Below are positions 57,936-64,000 of a stretch of DNA of 64,000 bases, in pieces. The position numbers and the translations under genes were made by a program. The DNA is from a virus. Within the stretch, counting starts at the first letter, position 1, and the number at the start of each line of letters is the position of its first letter. Under the pieces are notes generated by a model. That model had not been told where the DNA came from and did no database searches. It was given only the letters and a program-made list of their open reading frames with translations. The stretch covers positions 1 to 64,000 of the IMG/VR virus record IMGVR_UViG_3300001450_009970. One strand, 5' to 3'.

Positions 57936-60158
57936 AAGTGATCTATATTTCTTTTGAATAGCCTGCCAAACTTTTTCTGGTGTAGTATTTCTACCGGTAG
58001 CAAATTTATTAACGCTAGTAGAACCACGTTTATTAGGTGAAGTTATTGATAATTGAATGAAAGGTTTGTCACCAATTTCGTTATATTGGAATGCCCATAT
58101 TAATGCTAATTCATCAACTTTAACAGTGAATTCTACTGCACCATAAAAGTTTTCTTTTACATCTTCAACCTTCATATTTCCTAAATATTTGTCACCCTTT
58201 AATAAAAATTCCGTAAAAGATTTATACCAGTCGTTCGATCTTTTTTCAAATTCTGACAACGGCCATGCTTCATTAACAGATTCAAATTTCAGATTTTGAG
58301 TAACTTCTGGTGGAAGATCGTTATATTCAGAATCAATATATTTTTCTACATTATCTGGGTCTTTAACTGCTGTTAATAGTGCTGATTCTCTTTCGTCATC
58401 ACTTAATTCATCCCATTTAATTGATTTTTGAGATTTCTCGTTTAAAAATTCGTCTAGTGATTCCGCAACTAATTTCATGTTTGGCTTTGATTTTGTCTGA
58501 TTAATATTATCAAATATTCGTTGTCCAAATTTAGAAAGTTGATATGTTTTTTCACCGCTTTCATTTTTTGATACTTTAAAGTAATTCATGTTTGATTTGA
58601 ACCATCGAGTTTGATTAACTGATTTTCCTAAATCTTCTTCAACACGAATTAACATATCCTTGATTTGTTCTTCGGTCATTATATTGTTACCAATATATTT
58701 GATAATTGAATTACGTAAGGGTGCTTTTTCATTTATACGTCTAGCATCATAAATTCCATATTTACGTTTAATAGTATGTTTAGCTTCATTAACACTAACT
58801 ATCTTAGCTTGTTTTATACGTGATTTATTTACTAATTCTTTTTCTTTCGTTTCAGCTTCTTCTTTAGTTTTAAATATTCCAGATTTAGCATTTTCCCCAT
58901 CTTGGGTTTTATATTCAACTCTAAAACCTTCCCCTGATTGATTAACTGATTCAGTTATAGAATTCAACATTTCCTGTTTACTAAATACTAAGCTTTTTGG
59001 ATGACTTGAAAGTTCAAATGTAGTACTATACATAGCACTAAGTTTAGCACCAATTTCTTTACCATTTTTATCTGTTACGATATATTCATTGAAAGCGTTT
59101 GACTTTCTACCATAATCAGTAACAGTATAAACATTAGTATCTGTATTAAATTTAGATCCGATTTCTATTTTATTGAAAATTTTAGTACCTAGCATACTGA
59201 TTTTACTTCCAGAAATAGTTCCCTCATTTAAGTCATAAGATTCACTAAATAATCTTCTACCTGTTTTATCTTCTAGATGTAATTTTGCTTTAGGATATTT
59301 CTCTTGCATTACATTAAATGTAGCAGGAGCAACATCTGGAGTAGAAACTGGTTCTTGATGAATTACTTTGCCATCTTGTATAACTACAATTACTGCTGGA
59401 TAGCTTCCTTGAGTTGCAGCTTTATATACTTTACGTCTAGATGCTTCAGTAACTAATGATTCATCCATTACCATATATTTAGATGGAACTATAAATTCTC
59501 CTTGTCCACTTTTTACAATCATTCCTTTATTACCACGAGTCATCTTAATAACTTTATAAACATCGTCATAATCTAAAGAAACACCTTCCTTATCTAGAAT
59601 TTCTTCAACAAAATGTGGAGCTCCCAGAACTACAAAATCACCTTTCTTGAATTTAGATTCGTTAATTTCTTTATTTTCCTCATTTGCTAAAGGATTAGGA
59701 ATAGTAATTGATTTACCTTGATAAAATCTCTTTTTTAGTTTATCAATAGTATCATTCTTCTTTAAATAGTAAGGATGCTCATATTGATCTGAATCATCTC
59801 CTACAATAAGAATAATATGTTCTCCTTCATCAGAACTATATATTTTAAAGTCTGAACCTAATACTTTACCTTTTATATTCTTTTTAGCCTCATTTACAGA
59901 TTCGGTATATAATATTTCAGAATCAAAATTATATTTAGGACCATCTTGTTCAGCATCTTGTACATCTATAGTTCCGTTTTTATTAATATTGATAACTCTG
60001 AATTCAGTTCCAACTGAGGCACCTTTATGCATTTCTTCATCTCTATCATCGTCACCAGTTTGATATATTACAACAATATCACCGACTTTTGATCGTTCGC
60101 CATTGTAATATTTTGCAGATGCCTCATTCAAGAAGTCTTCAAATTTTTCTATTGCCAT
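57933..60158 (-). CDS. CTS-tagged polyprotein-like internal protein (741 aa)
   Basis: Tag MAIEKFEDFLNEA. Small domains are separated by sequences ending in [L/I/V]-x-E: ESVNEAKK (about 88), KEINESKF (about 165), ESLVTEASR (about 235), YDLNEG (about 311), VSVNEAKH (about 455), RINEKAP (about 472), a full internal tag-like MKLVAESLDEFLNEK (about 560-575) and FESVNEAW (about 630). Domains include KOW/SH3-like beta modules (KVGDIVVIYQTGDDD; FKKGDFVVLGAPHFV). If the prohead protease cuts these, eight or nine peptides would be released inside the head. Confidence 0.75.
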   Translation of the reverse strand: MAIEKFEDFLNEASAKYYNGERSKVGDIVVIYQTGDDDRDEEMHKGASVGTEFRVININKNGTIDVQDAEQDGPKYNFDSEILYTESVNEAKKNIKGKVLGSDFKIYSSDEGEHIILIVGDDSDQYEHPYYLKKNDTIDKLKKRFYQGKSITIPNPLANEENKEINESKFKKGDFVVLGAPHFVEEILDKEGVSLDYDDVYKVIKMTRGNKGMIVKSGQGEFIVPSKYMVMDESLVTEASRRKVYKAATQGSYPAVIVVIQDGKVIHQEPVSTPDVAPATFNVMQEKYPKAKLHLEDKTGRRLFSESYDLNEGTISGSKISMLGTKIFNKIEIGSKFNTDTNVYTVTDYGRKSNAFNEYIVTDKNGKEIGAKLSAMYSTTFELSSHPKSLVFSKQEMLNSITESVNQSGEGFRVEYKTQDGENAKSGIFKTKEEAETKEKELVNKSRIKQAKIVSVNEAKHTIKRKYGIYDARRINEKAPLRNSIIKYIGNNIMTEEQIKDMLIRVEEDLGKSVNQTRWFKSNMNYFKVSKNESGEKTYQLSKFGQRIFDNINQTKSKPNMKLVAESLDEFLNEKSQKSIKWDELSDDERESALLTAVKDPDNVEKYIDSEYNDLPPEVTQNLKFESVNEAWPLSEFEKRSNDWYKSFTEFLLKGDKYLGNMKVEDVKENFYGAVEFTVKVDELALIWAFQYNEIGDKPFIQLSITSPNKRGSTSVNKFATGRNTTPEKVWQAIQKKYRSL

Positions 60159-60175
60159 AATATAATTTTCTTTTA

Positions 60176-61030
60176 TTATTTATCTTCAGATAGTTCGTCT
60201 TTTAATTGAGGATAATATTGATGTGTAGTTGTATCAGTCATGGATTTGAATGATTTTATATCATCTTCTATTAAAGCTTTACGAACTTTAGATGCACTAA
60301 TATTATCATCAGTACGTTTTATTTCATGAGCTTTAAATTCTGGATCTACATTTAAATCCAATCTATAAGAATCTTTTTGAATTTGACCGCTATAGGCTTT
60401 TAATCTATCTGATCCAGTACCCCACAAAATAGGCTCATATTCAGGACGTAATTCATTATAAATTGTATCTATACCCGCTCTTGAAATAGTTCTGAATCCT
60501 TCTATAAATTTATGTTTCTTTGCAAGATCGTTAAATATTTGCTCTATTAAACCTTCACTAAACGGTGTTTTTTCCTTGTTAATTTTCTTTGCACGCACCA
60601 TAAGTACTATTACAGGATATCCATTTTCTTCGGACAAAGATTTAAGAACTTTTATATGTCCTAGCGTCGGAGGTTGAAAACGTCCCGCAATAATATTAAC
60701 TTTTTTATTGCCAGGTTCTGTTGAATCTACCTTTAAAGCTTCATTTAAAGATTCAGATATTTTTCCGGTTTTAGATACTTTATAATATGTAGGTATTTTA
60801 TCCCAATCTTTACCGTTAGTTTTTATGCCTGAATACATTTGATTTTTATCACTTTTCCATGCACCACCAGTTCCATCTTTATATTTGATCATGGTTGGTG
60901 TTTCTTCATAAAACCACCAATCGCCATCAGAATGCTGTGCTAAATATCTTGCCCAATCTGGGATATTTTTAAATTTAGGAAATTGTTTTCCTTCATTTAT
61001 GAAATCAAAAAATCTTTTGAATCTATTCAT
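60176..61030 (-). CDS. CTS-tagged nucleotidyltransferase (NMN adenylyltransferase-like)
   Basis: A 284-residue protein with tag MNRFKRFFDFINEG. An N-terminal Trp/Tyr-rich domain (DWARYLAQHSDGDWWFYEET) is followed by a second cleavage-type site SESLNEA (93-99), then a nucleotidyltransferase: VNIIAGRFQPPTLGHIKVLK (T-x-G-H at 122-125) and DDNISASKVRKAL (I-S-x-x-x-x-R near 245). It resembles archaeal-type NadM. It may act in NAD repair together with the adjacent ligase-like protein. Probably packaged as tag plus two mature parts. Confidence 0.8.
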   Translation of the reverse strand: MNRFKRFFDFINEGKQFPKFKNIPDWARYLAQHSDGDWWFYEETPTMIKYKDGTGGAWKSDKNQMYSGIKTNGKDWDKIPTYYKVSKTGKISESLNEALKVDSTEPGNKKVNIIAGRFQPPTLGHIKVLKSLSEENGYPVIVLMVRAKKINKEKTPFSEGLIEQIFNDLAKKHKFIEGFRTISRAGIDTIYNELRPEYEPILWGTGSDRLKAYSGQIQKDSYRLDLNVDPEFKAHEIKRTDDNISASKVRKALIEDDIKSFKSMTDTTTHQYYPQLKDELSEDK

Positions 61031-61031
61031 G

Positions 61032-62261
61032 TTAATTGTTTAATTTTAGAAATTCAGAAAATGATAAAGTAACATCAGATTCATTTGTATTTTTAGCTAT
61101 TGTAACATTATCAATATTTGTAATGATTTGATTGATGTCATTAATCATAGCCTTATCTATAACCTGTGTTGCTCGTTTACGTAATTTTTTAAATGTTCCA
61201 ATAAGAACTTTAAAAGTATCATGATAAAGCGGCTTAGACTTTATTAATTTTAATGCTTCTTTATTATCTATAAATTTATAGTTAACTTTGAATTCAGGTA
61301 TTTTTGCAAAATCTGGAGTATCAAATTCAAATCCATCTATGACAGATTTCTTTTTAGATACAAAGTCTACAAATATCTGTGACATTAAATCGATATATCT
61401 ATCGTCTTTTGTATTACCCGATATTGAATAAGAATCAACACCATTAATTCTCATAAATTCAACCATTTGCATAATAGCAATTGCCGTTGAATCCGGTGTT
61501 TGTCTTGGCTTTTGTCTGTCTTTTGATTTTAATCTAGCATTTGCAGTAAAAAGTGGATCGACCATTTTAGCACTAAATTCTTCTTTAGGACCGCTTATGA
61601 ATTTAAAAACAATTCCTTCAATAGGCTTGTCTAGATCATTTTGTAATGCAGTTTTTTTAAGCTTTGGATTAATTATAGATAGAATATATCTTACAAATGA
61701 AGTAGTTTCAAATTTCTTAACTAGATCTTCAAATGGTGTTTGAATAAATTCCAATAGGTCTTCTCTTTGTTGTGGTTTTAATTTGCCACTAAAATATACA
61801 GGCGGTTCATCAACATTAATTATATTAGCCCATTTACTAAGAACCTTTGGATCGGTAATAACTTTCTTGGTTCTTCCACCTGAATCAACAATTTTTATAT
61901 CTGTAAGAACTAAAGAATTTTTAGGCATTTTATCATATAACGTATTGACTGGCTTCTTGTTTACAAAATATTCAAATCCAAATCTAAAATCTGTTGGCAA
62001 TAATTTCTTTTTAGAATCTGCAATAGCCTCAATAAATTCAATAGGCCTTTCAAATACAGACATCATAGTTCTTTCAACCTTACTAATAGGATTTTTAGGA
62101 TCTCTTTTATAGAATAAAATTGATTGATCCGATTGCTTTTGAAATTCAAATCTAGTACCATCCAATTTCTCAGATACTAATACATAATTATTTAAAAGTG
62201 ACTTAACAAATTCTTCTCCTTTTTTAGAAGATATATCAAATAAGTGTGGTAATCCGGCCAT
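61032..62261 (-). CDS. nucleotidyltransferase/ligase-like protein
   Basis: A 409-residue protein. VLVSEKLDGTRFEF gives the K-x-D-G motif I (Lys32), FRFGFEYFV motif III (93-100) and IEGIVFKF motif IV (214-221) of covalent nucleotidyltransferases (DNA and RNA ligases). The C-terminus is helical, ending VTLSFSEFLKLNN. It lacks the N-terminal tag, although its C-terminal SFSEFLKLN is reminiscent of it. Sits one base from the nucleotidyltransferase gene, as often seen in marine phages. DNA versus RNA ligase cannot be decided. Confidence 0.7.
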   Translation of the reverse strand: MAGLPHLFDISSKKGEEFVKSLLNNYVLVSEKLDGTRFEFQKQSDQSILFYKRDPKNPISKVERTMMSVFERPIEFIEAIADSKKKLLPTDFRFGFEYFVNKKPVNTLYDKMPKNSLVLTDIKIVDSGGRTKKVITDPKVLSKWANIINVDEPPVYFSGKLKPQQREDLLEFIQTPFEDLVKKFETTSFVRYILSIINPKLKKTALQNDLDKPIEGIVFKFISGPKEEFSAKMVDPLFTANARLKSKDRQKPRQTPDSTAIAIMQMVEFMRINGVDSYSISGNTKDDRYIDLMSQIFVDFVSKKKSVIDGFEFDTPDFAKIPEFKVNYKFIDNKEALKLIKSKPLYHDTFKVLIGTFKKLRKRATQVIDKAMINDINQIITNIDNVTIAKNTNESDVTLSFSEFLKLNN

Positions 62262-62280
62262 TGTTTTTGTTTATGTTGTA

Positions 62281-63435
62281 TTATTTTATTTTCATTCCAA
62301 TCATCATATTCTTATCGGAAATACCAATAACAATACCATCTCTTTCATATTCAGTTCCGTCAGCATAAGCACCAATTGGCTTAACATATTTAAATCCAAG
62401 ATTTTTAATAAGTTTTGAAGTAATATCAAATCCTAGACTGGATTCAAATCCAGTAACTTTACCAAATCCAGTAACAAATCCTGTTTTAGCTGCAATTATA
62501 CCTTTAGGATTTTTTTGAAATGCTTCAGGAGCAACAGTCTTAAATTCTTTTACAAATGCTTTCCATATTGGATCACTAGATAATGTTTTTCTGTCCCAAG
62601 TAAAATCACGAATCATTGAAAAACTATCCGATTCAAATACTTCTATTCCATTATCACCATAGAATTTTTTAATTATATCGTAAAGATCGTCCTTTGCATC
62701 TTGATTATTTTTTATAAAAACTTTTAACGGTCTTATTAGATTTAAAAAGTTTTTTCTACTAAGCTTCATTTCTTCATCTATAAATTCAGACTCATTAATA
62801 GATTTAAGATTTAATTCAATTAAAGTATTAACACCATCTCTATGAACCTCAGAAAATTTGACATCACCAAAATCAGATAAAATATCTTTTAAAATTGTTG
62901 TATCTAATTCTATTATCTCATCTTTTAAATGTTCATAAGCAGAAGTATAAAATTGTAATTTGCCACTTCTTAATCGTGCTATTAATATTCCAATATTTTC
63001 AACTGCTAGCCAGGCATGCCTATTTCTTTTGCCTCTTCGACTTACTTTACGAGCCATTAATTCTTCTATTAAAAGCGCTTGAAATCTAGAACTAGCCTGA
63101 TCAACACCACTATAAGTAATATTATCTGTTACAAAAAAATCATATAGTGTATCAGCTTTAAAAGTTTCATTTAATGGAAATGACCATTGTCTTGATGACA
63201 TTGGTGCATAAGGAGCTAATTTCTTCCATGCCTTTTCAGCATCTTTACGTTTACCAGCTTTATCCAGATCCTGTATCATTTGATTAGTTGTTTCCCAATC
63301 AGCAATACCAGCCTTATAAGCTCTCGGATCATCACTCATCATATAAGTCCAATCCATAGATTTTAATTGTGCCTCAAGATCCTTGATAGTAACTCTTTCA
63401 TTTAAGAAATCGTCAAACTTTTTAAATTGTCCCAT
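62281..63435 (-). CDS. CTS-tagged internal protein (384 aa)
   Basis: Tag MGQFKKFDDFLNER. Possible cut sites are WSFPLNET near residue 90 and LKSINESEF near 215. The middle is basic (MARKVSRRGKRNRHAWLAVE) and the C-terminus is alpha/beta, with FVTGFGKVTGFESSLGFDIT then ERDGIVIGISDKNMMIGMKI. Three mature parts are possible. No family recognised. Confidence 0.72.
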   Translation of the reverse strand: MGQFKKFDDFLNERVTIKDLEAQLKSMDWTYMMSDDPRAYKAGIADWETTNQMIQDLDKAGKRKDAEKAWKKLAPYAPMSSRQWSFPLNETFKADTLYDFFVTDNITYSGVDQASSRFQALLIEELMARKVSRRGKRNRHAWLAVENIGILIARLRSGKLQFYTSAYEHLKDEIIELDTTILKDILSDFGDVKFSEVHRDGVNTLIELNLKSINESEFIDEEMKLSRKNFLNLIRPLKVFIKNNQDAKDDLYDIIKKFYGDNGIEVFESDSFSMIRDFTWDRKTLSSDPIWKAFVKEFKTVAPEAFQKNPKGIIAAKTGFVTGFGKVTGFESSLGFDITSKLIKNLGFKYVKPIGAYADGTEYERDGIVIGISDKNMMIGMKIK

Positions 63436-63449
63436 TGTAATTTATAATT

Positions 63450-64000
63450 TTAATTCCATCCGCCAGAATAGTAATCACTACCACCTGAAACTTTTGGTAT
63501 TTTGAATGTTTTTCCGTTTATTGTAAATGTAGCTGTGTAAAAATATGTAGTAGAAAATGAAGAACTAACAACTGCGCTATGCTCACTTCCTAGCATCTTG
63601 ATTTCTTTTACATCTATTTTATCCCACTTAACATCATCACCTTTTAGTATAATTTCTTTAATGTATGCAAATGGTTTAGCCATTGGAGGTTGAACCCATG
63701 CCAATTTACCAAGATTAGTTCCGTTTCCACCAGGTCTATCTGCAACTTTATACATGTCTGTCTTATATTCTATTAGTTCTCTGATATTGAAATCCGTCCA
63801 CCAACTTCTTGCAAATTGAGCCATCTTTGGAATTCCAAATTTTAATATATGAGCCTTCTCAACATCAGTAAAAGTTTTAATTATATCATAAAGCTTGTAT
63901 TTTTTGTTAAGTTCACGTCTATCTTTACTTGCAAGACCAGACCATAATGCATATATAATCTCATCATCGTCATTATCTTCAATTAGCTTAGTATATGAAG
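63450..64000 (-). CDS. hypothetical protein, 5' end beyond the window
   Basis: The frame stays open from the stop at 63450 to base 64000. An internal ATG at 63824 is unlikely to be the start, since the upstream codons read as ordinary protein (DEIIYALWSGLASKDRRELN, KTFTDVEKAHILKFGIPKMA). The visible part has FARSWWTDFNIRELIEYKTD, a beta region (YFYTATFTINGKTFKIPKVS) and a Gly/Ser/Tyr end. Given neighbours, it may also carry the tag, but its N-terminus is not visible. Confidence 0.6.
   Translation of the reverse strand, partial: SYTKLIEDNDDDEIIYALWSGLASKDRRELNKKYKLYDIIKTFTDVEKAHILKFGIPKMAQFARSWWTDFNIRELIEYKTDMYKVADRPGGNGTNLGKLAWVQPPMAKPFAYIKEIILKGDDVKWDKIDVKEIKMLGSEHSAVVSSSFSTTYFYTATFTINGKTFKIPKVSGGSDYYSGGWN

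Noticed and set aside
61032-61090. C-terminal SFSEFLKLN of the ligase-like protein as a capsid-targeting tag
   Set aside because: It is at the wrong end and lacks the N-E cleavage signature; noted only as a resemblance.

Overview
The window is 64 kb of a strictly lytic, contractile-tailed, T4-like phage genome. Every supported gene lies on the minus strand, so transcription runs from high to low coordinates. Virion genes recognisable in T4 terms are the large terminase (gp17-like), sheath (gp18), tube (gp19), portal (gp20), protease/scaffold (gp21+gp22), major capsid protein (gp23), head-completion nuclease (gp4) and tail terminator (gp15). Replication genes are gp41, gp43, gp44, gp45, gp46, gp47, UvsX, a flap-type RNase H, NrdA and NrdB. 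Base composition is strongly A+T-rich. Start codons are preceded by A/T-rich leaders without Shine-Dalgarno sequences, which fits a Bacteroidota host; the host is an inference. No integrase, repressor, CRISPR array or recognisable tRNA was seen.

Layout from the left end. (1) 1-4.5 kb: HAD hydrolase (cut by the window edge), glycosyltransferase-like protein, PD-(D/E)XK nuclease, membrane protein, ECF-type sigma factor, degenerate phosphoesterase, PhoH. (2) 4.5-22.7 kb: tape measure, frameshifted tail chaperone pair, tube, sheath, large and candidate small terminase, neck protein, and nine small proteins that share one N-terminal peptide. (3) 22.7-30.4 kb: possible holin, candidate clamp-loader small subunit, RNase H, clamp-loader ATPase and a cluster of small early-type genes. 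(4) 30.4-42.6 kb: capsid module (portal, protease-scaffold fusion, major capsid protein), gp4, gp55-like late sigma factor, tail terminator. (5) 42.6-56 kb: gp46/47, helicase, UvsX, sliding clamp, ribonucleotide reductase, dUTPase, and a DNA polymerase split into two distant genes. (6) 56-64 kb: more N-terminally tagged proteins, including a 741-residue apparent polyprotein, a nucleotidyltransferase and a ligase-like protein.

Two systems stand out. First, eighteen proteins begin with variants of M-K-N-L-Q-S-Y-D-E-F-L-N-E. This resembles the capsid-targeting peptide of T4 internal proteins (M-K-T-Y-Q-E-F-I-A-E in one of them) and ends in the L/I-x-E signature cut by the T4 gp21 prohead protease. 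The phage therefore appears to package a large arsenal of proteins in its head. Some carry motifs of ADP-ribosyltransferases, metallopeptidases, PD-(D/E)XK nucleases, ParB-like domains and nucleotidyltransferases.

Second, three promoter classes are visible by eye. Early: about 55 bp conserved in four copies, with a fifth weaker match. Middle: T-G-A-A-A-C-A, then 17 bp, then TATAAT, nine copies. Late: GATATATAAAT-like, at least fifteen copies. The ECF sigma gene has the early class, the gp55-like sigma gene has the middle class, and structural and tagged genes have the late class. This suggests a host sigma to ECF sigma to gp55 relay. Both systems are inferred from sequence and untested.
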